A stretch of DNA of 64,000 nt. Origin: Lanius collurio. Lineage: Eukaryota; Chordata; Aves; Passeriformes; Laniidae. Made by a program: the position numbers and the translations under genes. The DNA lies in NCBI GenBank assembly GCA_020086605.1, contig JACBWW010000021.1:4883907-4947906 (forward strand), read 5' to 3'. Below are positions 39,546 through 50,200 of this stretch, piece after piece (positions within the stretch are counted from its first letter, which is position 1; the number at the start of each line of letters is the position of its first letter). The notes under the pieces are model-generated. The model worked only from the letters and a program-made list of their open reading frames with translations. It was not told the DNA's origin and searched no databases.

Positions 39546-40838
39546 TGCAGATTATAGCTCTGTATCAGATCATACAGCCCACATGAGTAAATCAGAGAAA
39601 ACTTAATTCCAGCTGCTGAACAGCACTACTCTTACCCCAGGACAATGCATTGCAGGAATGTGTTTGTAGACACCAGTCTATCATCACAGCATCAAGGTTT
39701 TCAACCAGTAGATATATGAGCAGCCCTATATTCTATATTTCAATACTTAGAACACAGAATCAGAAATATCAGCTGTCACTCCAGCCTCACATTGTAAGAT
39801 AGGGGTACAGTAAAGACTAACAATAGCTTGGAGTGAAATACATACATTGCTATGGTGTCAGAGAGGTGGAAAAGTAACAGAGATTTTTTTGAAGTTTCAG
39901 CTCAGCTCACCTCAATTTTATCCGCCAAGGGCATTATCTTACATTTATTGCAGAACAAAGAGGCAAGACTGAAGAGTCCTACCTCTGCACAACTTCCCTT
40001 AGGACACAGGCTTCACAAAATCTCAGAGCTCTTCCTTTGTACTCCTAGGAAATGCCCTGGGGAACCACGGGATACGTGGTGTTGACTTCAAAGTGCTATC
40101 AGAATTTATTAGTGGTGGAAATGAGAAACGAGTTATCCTACACGTCAAAGAACGAACAGGAAAATATGGAGAAAGGAAAACCTATATTTTTGTCCCCTAT
40201 TTGTTATTTATTTCTTTATTTCTCTTCATTCTTTCTCTATAGAGGCAGAATATGCTCATTTGTTTTCCACTTTTTTAGGTTTGGCTGGAGAAATATAGTC
40301 AGTTTACCTGTGGCTTTGAAGACAAACAAGTCATGGGAGAAGGAAGAAATGAAGCACGTCAGCAGAGGAGATGATACCTGAAACCTGAAGGAGACAGGGC
40401 AGAGAAGCTGCCCGCATACGTTCATCAGTGCAAAGCACAGCTGTAGACCAAACACTGCTCTAACTTTAAAATAATAAAAGGAAACAAGTCACAACTATAG
40501 GCAGCCTTTCCCATTCTGCCTCTATTACCTCCAGTGTATGCCCAAGATTACTTTTTCCTTCCCTTGAGCAAAACCAAAAATCAGAGCTAGGTTTGCTTCT
40601 CCCTTCCAGTAGAACATCTTGCTTCAACCAAGGCCCCCACTACACAGCCACAGTGCCTCTGCTTCCTTCTAGCCTCAAACCTCCTTCCAGGATGATGACC
40701 CTGTGTCAGCCATGGGCACAGCCTTCAGCACTTGCCCAGGGAGGGCACTCTCTACATTGCAGCAATCAGTTTGGCAACCAGAGGTGGGTTACATCAGTCA
40801 AACTGAAAGGTACCTGCATTCCTCACAGACTACCATGT

Positions 40839-40913
40839 CACCTGTAGTGACATGTACCTCTGTATGTCTGTCACTCGATGGTAACTACCCCTGCAGGTGC
40901 TCCTGTACACCTG
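40839..40913. promoter_or_regulatory. Three CAGGTG/CACCTG E-boxes in 75 bp
   Basis: CACCTG at 40839-40844, CAGGTG at 40894-40899 and CACCTG at 40908-40913. This E-box form is bound by ZEB, SNAI and some bHLH factors. Function is not shown by sequence alone. Confidence 0.15.
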
Positions 40914-41279
40914 TGCCAGTTAACTGCCTGACTTGGCCTTCACTTCGCTACCTGTAGCTGCATCATGAAGCTCCTCTTACGGCAGAACCTGAGGAGTGAC
41001 AAAGGCAGTTAACTCAGAATACCTTACAGATAGTGGGCTCCCTTTCATTTGTACCTATTTTTTTACCCAACTGTTTTTAAGTATGTGAAGACCACCAGCA
41101 CCTGCCAAGTTGAAGATAAAGCTATGTTTCCTTATATTGCTTTGTAAGGCCAGTCTGAAATAAGAGAGAACACCATCTATGTCAGGAGAAAAGGTTAGGG
41201 AAAGAAGAAAGTAATATGAGAAAAAAGTGGAAAAATATGAACTGTTGCAATCTCTAGGCATTGGGAGTTTGGCTCTGAT

Positions 41280-41311
41280 AAGAAAGAGGGAGAGAGAAGG
41301 AGAAAGAAAAA
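41280..41311. repeat. Uninterrupted purine run, 32 nt
   Basis: GA-rich low-complexity run of only A and G. Confidence 0.9.
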
Positions 41312-42319
41312 CTGAATAAGCTTAGAAAAGACCAGCTAAGCAACAATATTTGACAAGATCAAAAACAAGATAGGGGAAAAAAAACCAAACCACCCCAGAA
41401 AGGGAAAGACTCAGTAAGGTTGTCTTTTGAGCTTAGGTAACTCAGAATGTTACAGATCAGATTTAAAGATTTTGGATTACAATAGTTTTATATAAGAGCA
41501 GAGTCAGCTTCTTAGCCCAGAAGGAAATTTTCAGCCAGGAAATACATAATCACAACCTTCAGTACCAATCATAAGGAGAAGCTGGGATTGTTTTCATTTT
41601 TTTTTAATTGCACAGGGAGACAGTAGAAGGAAGGGCTGACTACTCCACAAGAGTGAAACCAGTGGAGTATTATCCCTAACATGCTTTGTTCTAAACCACA
41701 AATACAGAAGCCACAGGTAATGATGAGGTCACATTCAAAACTGCTACATTCTTTATCACCTTTTCATGTCATAGGATTACAGCACTAGAAGGGCAATTTT
41801 GTGAGCTAGTCTGCAATTACCTTATCAAGCCATGAAAAATAATTCAGTTCTTTCCATGTTTCATATAGATGGCTGCAGCTTTCTCATTAAGATACAATCA
41901 ACTTGCATTAATTTAAAAATAAGTTTTAAAGCTACAGCCAGTTTTACCAAACCCTTCATTTTCACATATATAGATTCCACTCACCTATTTTATCCGGTTC
42001 AGATAATTTAGCTCCATATCCAGTCAAACTTGATTCGTTCTAAGCACCTATAAGCAGAAGCCTAAGCAACTATATATTTAGCTCTCTGGTTTTATTTTGT
42101 CAGCACCTATGCTGCTTACTTTTAATCCTTCTACTGCACTGTCCATTTTCTTAGAGAATTGAAATTCAGTGATTTTACCATAACCTTTAAGCACCAAAGA
42201 TGAGATGCTACTAAGCCCATCAGAGGATGAAATACAACCTAGGGAAATCAACAATATCAGATTTCAATTCAACATGAGAAACTATATGGGTCCTGGTCCT
42301 TGCACCTTGAAAAATAAAT

Positions 42320-42890
42320 AGTAGAATTAGAGGAGGTAGAGAGAGAGCAGCTAAAGCGATCAATAGTTAGCAGCAGCTGACTTAGAAGCAGAGACCAAAA
42401 AGTCTAGGATTTATCAACCTGGACAGAAGATCAAGGGGAAATACAATCAGGATTCCCAAAATTATGAAAGAACTGTGGAAAACTAATATAGAAATTTTAT
42501 TCCCAAAAATAGTACAATTTTCAGGCCATTAGGAGGCACTAAATGAATATGTAATACAAAAAAGATAACATAGTTAGACAGTGGGCAATATAATCCGTGA
42601 TCTTGCCACCACAGGAGATGGTAAGGTCAGAGTGTACCCATCTGTTCAGAAAGAGATTATACAAATTCATGGACAATAGGTCTGTAAGTGGATAATATCC
42701 AACAATTACTAGCAGGCTGCATACCAATATCCAAATATAACAACTGCAGGTATGGGGGGGGTGTATGGACAATGCACCACACTAAATGTGTTGGCTCCCG
42801 TGCACTCACTACAGGGTGTCTCCTGTGGGATGGGCTGGAGCCACAGAGCTCCTGTGATCCAGTAAGGCATTTCTCCTTACTTAGATGACC
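42320..42890 (+). mobile_element. CR1 LINE 3' half (ORF2 end and 3' UTR), degraded
   Basis: One of the clearest fossils here. In order: 'gagagagcagctaaagcgat' followed by 'caatagtta' (consensus 'gagagcaactaaaatgatcagg'), 'aaaaagtctaggatttatca' then 'acctggacagaag', 'aggggaaatacaatcaggat', and 'ccattaggaggcactaaatg' (consensus 'gggccaccaaatg'). Then come 'gcaatataatccgtgatctt' and 'gccaccacaggagatggtaa', and 'aaagagattatacaaattca' followed by 'tggacaataggtctgtaa', which matches 'aagaattagataagttcatggaggataggtctatcaa'. The 3' UTR is recognisable to about 42890 ('gggatgggctggagccac...gatccagtaaggcattt'). Plus orientation, frame destroyed. Confidence 0.78.
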
Positions 42891-43296
42891 TTAAGAAACA
42901 GTCATTTAACTATTCACTAAGGAAATGTTACATTACCTATATGCCAAAAACTTCAAGACAGCTGCACACAGGTCAGATTATTTGTGTAACATGCAGTCAA
43001 ATTAAGATGGTAGAGCAGAGATGTGTGAAAATGTCAGGATGCATTAACCCACATTCCATATAGAGTAGAAGTGCACAAATCAAAAAAACCCACAGCGTTT
43101 ATACATTTCATTTGGAAAAGCTGACCAATGAGTGTCACTCATTTATCTGGACTACAGTGCATTGGAACATGTACAGAAAGTTTTGCACAATTCAAGAATT
43201 GTCCCAGCTGCACAAGTCATAGAAAATAGGTACTTCATGTGGAAAATCATCACTGTGTCAAAGCAGGATGCAACTAGGAGACTGAGGGTTCTATGA

Positions 43297-43314
43297 TTTT
43301 TTTTTTTTTTTTTT
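43297..43314. repeat. Homopolymer T18
   Basis: Eighteen T preceded by 'gggttctatga', which faintly resembles a CR1 3' tail, but the upstream 150 bp show no CR1 match. Confidence 0.9.
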
Positions 43315-44206
43315 GAGACAAACATTGAGGAAACCATCACCATCCTTCCTGTGAGTAATGAGGATAGCAAGTTCCCTGTACAAAAGCCCTTCTTTCAAGA
43401 GAAGTTCTCCTAAAACCACGAAGACCATAGCATCTAAAGTAATGCTTCTTGAACTTTTCAAGATATATTACAAACACAGCTGCACAAACGTTAGCATGAA
43501 AAAGAATTTTACCCAATTAGCACATAAATAATAATTTAAAAGCCCCTTTGGTGGAATTTTTTGTTTCAGTCAGAACTTAAATTTCAGTTGCAACTACTCA
43601 GATATCTATTTTATGGCAATCCACTTTCCAATGTTTGAATCTACTTTACTTTCATTGAAAGAGATGTTTCTAAAATGAAACATCTGGCTAAAAGGAGAGA
43701 AGTTTTGCTATTCCTGGGCTTTAAAAACCTTACATGTACAAACCTATGGTGACACACACACAAAGAGAAAAAAAGAGGTAATGAGAGAACTGTCATGGGC
43801 TTAATCCTGCCAGGGGACAACTGTTTTACCTCTGAAATAGAAGTATTACAGCAGCATTTAGAGGATTTCAAAGGTACCACTTGATCAGAGAACATAAAAC
43901 ACTGATTGACATCTACATGAATTTCCATGCAGAATACTTATTTTCATACACTACTGCATTCTATTGTTATGAATGGGAAATACTTATGAAAGATTCTTCT
44001 TTGAATACTGTGTCATTCTGATTAGACCATGAATATGTCGACAAGTTCATCAACAAGATTTTGTCTGTGTATCAGTTAAGAGAGTTTTTTCATGCACAGA
44101 AAATTATTCTGGTCTCATGATATCTTCTGACTGTGAGTATTCAGAGATGGAAGCAGAGAGGGGCCTTTAACAAAAGTATTTTTAAGCAAGTTATAAATAC
44201 AAGTTA

Positions 44207-44229
44207 AACTGGGAAATATTTTCCCAGTT
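44207..44229. repeat. Perfect 10-bp inverted repeat, 3-nt spacer
   Basis: AACTGGGAAA (44207-44216) and TTTCCCAGTT (44220-44229) flank TAT. Directly after it, 'ttggaaatattttctttg' repeats the motif GGAAATATTTT a second time. Confidence 0.8.
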
Positions 44230-45029
44230 GGAAATATTTTCTTTGTTGGAAAGTAAAAACCTCTGATCCATCTAAATGCATTAAGTGGAATAAAAATGTC
44301 ATTTGTACTATTAATTGGTGGGAAAATTAGTGTTCTAGAAAGATAAATTATAACCATGAAATTTGAAATACATGATGGCACTGTAAAGCAGCCACACTGA
44401 TTTGCTAGTCTTTCAGTTGGGTAATGACAGATGACCTTTAATGCAGCATTAATGCCTTCACTTCCAAAACTATAAGTATTTGTTAAATTTTGTGGCTTTC
44501 CAGAAAGGGTAGTTTTCCCCACAGCATGAAGATTTGACCTACTACAGTGAAAATACTTTAAGGCATTACCAATTTAATCACAATCAAAAATAAAATCTGA
44601 TGCAGTTTCTACACATACAACACTGCCATTCAAATGCTAATCAAAAAAGACTAACTTAGGATCGAGCAAAAAATTATGAAGCTTCTCCATAAGACTTTTG
44701 GGTCATGATATCAGCTTCAGCCACAGGAAAGTGCACCATTACTGTAATAAACACATAGTGCTCCATAGTAACACCTGTTAGTTGTTCTTATTCCATGTCA
44801 CTATGTTTGTTCCAGAATCTGGCTCTTCTGTTGGAAACCTAAACTGCAGCTCATATTTCCTCAAGATCAGTTTATATCAATTTGTTTGTCTTTAATTGTG
44901 ATCTTTTAAATAGCACTGCTTTTTTGATATTTTCTCCCATGGATATAAATCACAGCTCAAATTTCATTTTGCTAGGCTAAATAAACCATTGCCAATTTAG
45001 TTTCTTCTTACAGATAAGCTTATCATTCC

Positions 45030-45690
45030 CATGATCCCAGTAACTCTTCTCTAGATTTGTTGAATCTTGATTTCTCCTTTTTTCAACACGGAAAATCACC
45101 GTCGTACATGGTATTCAGATACAGCTTCATCATGCCTTGTCAGGCAAAAAAATACTCACTGATTTCAACTGGGAAGATTCAGTCAATCTCAAATTCCATT
45201 TGCCTTTTGTGCCTGAAACATACTGCTGGCTACCAGCTATCCAGTGACCTCCTAATACTTATCTAAGTCCCTTCTTCCACTGTTTCCAAACAATAAGCTC
45301 CAGTTTACATCAGAATCTGTCAGTGATCCCAAAGTGCATGATCTTGCATTTCATTCCATTAACTTTCAGCCTATTCCTATCAGTCTGAACTTCGAGGTCA
45401 TCCATTTCTTCCTGTAAGTAATTACCGCCTTTCCTGCGTTAGCAATAGGTACCAACTGTATATATCATCAGTAAATTTCCTCAACATTGTGTTCTTATGC
45501 CAAAGTCACTAATAAAAGTCTGAACTATATCTGGTTCCCTGACTGATCACCACAGAACTCTGGAACCTGCCTGCCTAGTAAATCCCCTCTCAACAGCACC
45601 CATTCTCCTCTTTGAGGCACTTCCTTACCCACACTGCTCGTACAAATCCCCACCTCCTGCAGCCTAACACTGGGAGTCCCCTGCTGGTCC
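45030..45690 (-). mobile_element. Degraded CR1 LINE fragment, minus strand (RT region)
   Basis: Read on the plus strand, 'aaagtgcatgatcttgcatt' then 'tcattccattaactttcagc' matches the reverse of CR1 ORF2 ('agcactttgcatttg', 'gaacttcatcctatt'). 'gtatatatcatcagtaaatt' corresponds to the FADDTK region. 'aaagtcactaataaaagtct' then 'gaactatatctggttccctg' and 'actgatcaccacagaactct' corresponds to the reverse of the GVPQGSVLGPVLFNIFINDL segment that holds the RT core. The core, 45325-45560, is convincing. The outer parts (45030-45325 and 45560-45690) are placed by weaker likeness. Frame destroyed. It is the only CR1 in the window in this orientation. Confidence 0.7.
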
Positions 45691-47169
45691 TGACCAAATG
45701 TTCTGCTGCAAAATATCTAGAACAGAAATCCTTTTTCTAGATACACTGGTTCTTTTCAATATCACTTTACTAGGTTGTGATCTAAATTTGGCAAGCACAT
45801 TTCACATGTCACTTTTTTTTAATCTCAATCTATAATTATATTTTGTCTTTAACACTTGTTCTTAAGCCTTGAAAGCACGTTATATCCACTCATTGCTTTT
45901 CTGCCAATGGGTGGAGGACAGAGTGTATTACGCAGAGATTGTTTGGTACTTTCTAACTCTAGGTAATTTGTTTGATTGAAATCTTTTCTGGAAAGAGATG
46001 ACAGATGTGAAAAAGCTTCTATGCAGTGAAAAACAAAATAAAACAACATTTCAGTTGAAATTAGGTAACTTGGAAAGAAATACGGTTTATCAGGGAATGA
46101 CTAGCCATTATTTTTCAGAATAAGAGAATAAAGTAGGAGTACCAAGTAAAATGAAACAAACAAACAAAAGAATGAGGACTCAAAAGTGAGAATGTCTTGT
46201 GAAAGGGATTTGATTGGTTTATGAAAGCGATATGCCACAATAACCCAGCATGAGATATTCTTAAGGTGCCAATTTCCAAAATTTGAGAGGTCTATGCCTA
46301 ACCTCATAAGAAATGGCCACTGTCGGTACTTCATTAAATGAGCTTCTGCTCTGACACTGGGATTTTCACCGCAAAACATGATTGGGTGGAATACCTAACA
46401 CAGCTAATTCATTTAATGATCTCTAATTACATCATCCATGACACTGAACAGAACTGAGGCTCCTTCATCAGTACATAGTTAATATCCCTAAGAAATTAAT
46501 GGAACATATTTCCACATTCCATTCATCAATGCACACAGAATTCCAAGGCCGTACAATCCTATTTTATCATGGCTCTCAACAATTTACTCATCTTTCTGCT
46601 GAAGTAAACATGGTCCCATGTTCCCCTTACACAGCTCAGAAAGTATTTAATCCCTTTAAATTTTAAATTATTTGAAATTGTGTAATAACAAAACATAACT
46701 AACTAGTCACATATTGAAAATCACAAAGGTAATTTTACAGGAACACTCAAGTGAAGCACCTCATGTTCAATACAAACTCCATTTGACAGCATACCTGTAA
46801 GATCCACACACTCCAGAGAGTTCAATCTCACCCAAAAATATGTTTCCTGCTGAAGCATAAGACAAAGTGACAGCCCTCAGAAAAAGCCTGTGGGTGGAAG
46901 AGAGTTGGGGGCTAAATTATTTTTCTCCCAAAAATCAAGAAATTGTTTTGGCTCCTTCTTTGCTAAGGTCATTTTGTGCCTGCATAAATAATAATAAATA
47001 CACTGTAATCACTGTGGATTTATGAGGCAACTAAAGTTATTTGGGCTTTTGCAGAAAACAAGGCTGAGAAAATAAGATGGCAATTTTTTGATGTGTCATA
47101 TTCCCAAGTAAAACAAGCTTAAATATAATTTTCCTTATTCAGCTATACTTGAGGGGGGAAAAAACAACA

Positions 47170-47258
47170 AAAAAACAACCAACCACAGCTGGGATTTAAC
47201 CCATAGTCTGTGGGTAGCTATATTATGTGCCTACTTTGCAGGCTTCAGACAGAGCACT
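47170..47258 (-). mobile_element. Possible tRNA-derived SINE or tRNA pseudogene remnant
   Basis: On the minus strand the text 'ctatgggttaaatcccagct' closely resembles a RNA polymerase III B box with its T-loop stem (GGGTTCAAATCCC). About 40 nt upstream lies 'gtgagtgctctgtctgaagc', a poor match to a tRNA 5' half and A box. A T-rich run follows on the minus strand (seen as A/C-rich at 47158-47180 on the plus strand), as at Pol III terminators or SINE tails. No intact tRNA fold is possible. Confidence 0.3.
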
Positions 47259-50200
47259 CACATGCTGGTTACAATAGTGGCAAAGCAAATCCTACACCCT
47301 TGGCAATCAGTTCTCTTCCTGCTTACTTTTCTGTCTTCATGTTCTAAATCCTACACCACTAGCAACACTCCACTGATTTTGTGTCAAACTTATGAACACA
47401 ATACAATCATCAGAGAGTTTTTCCAGGTGATGCACCACAGAAATAAATCTCACATTTTATTTTGTTTGTTTTTTCCTGAAGGGAAAGGTTCTTGATGTGG
47501 CATCTTAATTTGGGTATCTATGGACTAGTGTAGCAAACTGTCCCTACAGCCAAGATCCCAGCTGCTTCCTCTACAGATGTTAAAACTTTTTGGAGCTTCT
47601 ATAGGAAAAAGCTATAGTTCAAAATATTAGGAAATAATACCATTATATTTCCTTACATGGATCTTATAAGGTCAATTCACCCTGGCACATCACCTTAAGA
47701 ATGCCATGTTCTGCTGAAGTGGTTTTCAAACTCTTGTTAAATTAAGTGTTGTTTTTTCCTCAGAAAGGCCCTTCCCCACCACAAGAACAAATTACTAGAA
47801 GGTAGTAATGCTGTTAGTTTAGTCCTAAATTCCGACTTATCTACAGCTTTGGCTGTAAAAGAACACAGGGACCTGTTTTAGGGCCCCTAGCAACATGCTA
47901 TACAAGAAATACGTACCTCAGGTTTCATGCCATTTTATTGCCAGCCTTTTGCCATTTCATCTGTACATTTATTTAGGTAGACTTACTTAAATAAAATAGA
48001 CACCGTATGTTCCTTTTCTATTTTTAAGTTCTCCAAAGGACTCTAGATCTCATCCTTGTACCAAAGCTTTGCAGAGATAGAGACACAAGGGAAGGAGACA
48101 CAAGGAACCGTAGCCATTTTGGTTATGAATGCACAGCTTTTAAATGGTCAATAAATTAAATTTTACCTTCCCCCAAACATAATCTACTGAAAATAGCCAG
48201 ACCTTTCACATATAGTGAAAATAAATTTTTGGCTGACTTAGCAGGAAGAACTCAACAAACAGAATGAAAAGAATAAAAATTTTTGTAACAATATTGGCAG
48301 CCTACACATTCAAAGCTAACAAAAAGATATTCTTAAAGAGAGAAACTTCTTATATCTTCTGTAGGGATGGTAACACACATCTAAGGACATCCAGGAACAG
48401 GGCCCAAAAATTAATCCTTATTTGCTTGCTGAACACAGCATTTCCCTGTTACTAATGTTACAATCAGAAATACCAGTTTACTTAAGAGACTTTAAATTAT
48501 CTGAGTTATATAACTGAATATCAACTACCACATCTACGACTTGAGGCCCACATGGGAGTGAGGATGTGGACCTTAATTCCTAAAGACCAAACAAGACAGT
48601 CCTTCCTCCATGTACTGCCAAAGCCTGTGTGCAGTGAAGCAGTTGAGGGGACAGCACAGGCAAAGGAAGGTGACAGAACATACAAATAAAAAGAATGAGC
48701 AACGCAAGACCACTCCCAGTTATAGCACTTCTACATTCTGTATTTCATTTCCATGGGTAGGATAGCATGTCTCTACCAGGAGCCTAGCCAGACTTAGTTA
48801 GCATGGGTTGTCTTCAATTTCCCATTCTTGCTAAACAGAAGATCCAGAGCATTTAAAAATGCCTATTTGCCCAACTATGAGATTTTGCAAGGTTTTAAGT
48901 GTCAGGAACAATATATTGCCCAACAACAACTACTCTGGGAAGTTCCCTGAAGTCCACAGCAAAATTCCCACTGACCCAAGCAGAGGCAGGACTTCCTATC
49001 AATTCCCCAGAGGTCAGCTGAGTTCTCAGTGCTGAGAACTGTTAGCTGTGTGCATTGCAGAGAGCAAGTAACACCAACCTTTCAGCTTGCAGTCACTCTT
49101 CTTGTGACCATTTTTGCATGTGGTGGTTTCAGCTTTGTATGCTTTACAGATCAAGAAGCTACCACAGCATTCTGGATTTGTTTTATTTACTTCATGCAAT
49201 AACAAAGCATGGTTACTGTCTGTTTTCCAACCAAAAGTGCTGCAGGGCTGGAAATTAGATAAAACTTCACAATTAATCTGGTTTTCCACCACCTAGCTCT
49301 TTTTAATTATCCATTTATGGCAGATCAGTTACTAAAACTTCCCTGCTTCAAAATAGGCTTCAAACCTTGTCTCTTTAGCTTCAGTTACTCATTATCCAAA
49401 GAGCTTAAACTGTTCTTTCCTTTCTGATACATGTATGAAATCTGAAGACAAACTTGGATTTGGATGAACTGTTGTCTCCATGAGGCCAGCACCTGACCAT
49501 GGAAAGACTGCAGTTCTTTGACCGTGCTGCTCCTGACAGCTTCCACCATCACAACCTCTCTACCTGCAGAGCCTCCACAGCCACATAACAAAGGGGAGAC
49601 AGATAATTTCCATAATCATATGGAGCCTGAGCTATGGGAAATTTTGCAAGTTTGGTTTTCTCAGGTTCTTGTGAGTTTTTCCTGCAATTTGTCTATATTC
49701 TATGTGTGCTTTTGTGACTCCTAAATTTCACTTCGAGTTTCAGGTTCAATGAAGAATGTTAAAAGCTCATTGAAACTCACTTGAAACCATCAGGTTTCAC
49801 TTGCAAAACTGTAAGTGGGCTTCAACATTTCAAAGATGCAAATTAAGGAATTCATGAGACAATTGTAACCGACAGTTTTATAGCTGAATGAAAGCTTTGG
49901 GTGGCTCTGTGAGAAACATTTCACGCAGCAGTTCTCCTGGTTTTGCTCTTACTGTATGTGCAGAAATGGGCCCTTTACACCCATCTAAGATGCTGCAATA
50001 CTCTAATATGCTAGATAACTTTTTCTTTAAACTGCTACTTAAAAATCTCTCCTCCTTACTCTCTCTGGAGCAGAACCAGCCCCAAGATCTTTGGGCAATG
50101 AACTTTTACAATAATTCCCCCAAAATCTCTTCCCCTATTTTAGGACTAAGGGGTTCCTTGCTCATGCACCAGCTGCCATTACCTACAAAGACTAAAATGC

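Larger units (their letters stand above)
39546..42319. other. Unique non-coding DNA
   Basis: No gene is supported. Includes an E-box-rich patch (40839-40913) and a 32-nt purine run (41280-41311), listed separately. Frames up to 109 codons (40052-40381) show no family features. Confidence 0.55.
42891..45029. other. Unique non-coding DNA
   Basis: No gene is supported. A 135-codon minus-strand frame (44115-44522) is unremarkable. Contains a T18 tract and a 10-bp inverted repeat. Confidence 0.55.

Noticed and set aside
43286..43314. 'gggttctatga' plus T18 as a CR1 3' tail
   Set aside because: The 150 bp upstream contain no CR1 blocks.
44115..44522. 135-codon minus-strand frame
   Set aside because: No motif; overlaps a small inverted repeat and otherwise ordinary sequence.
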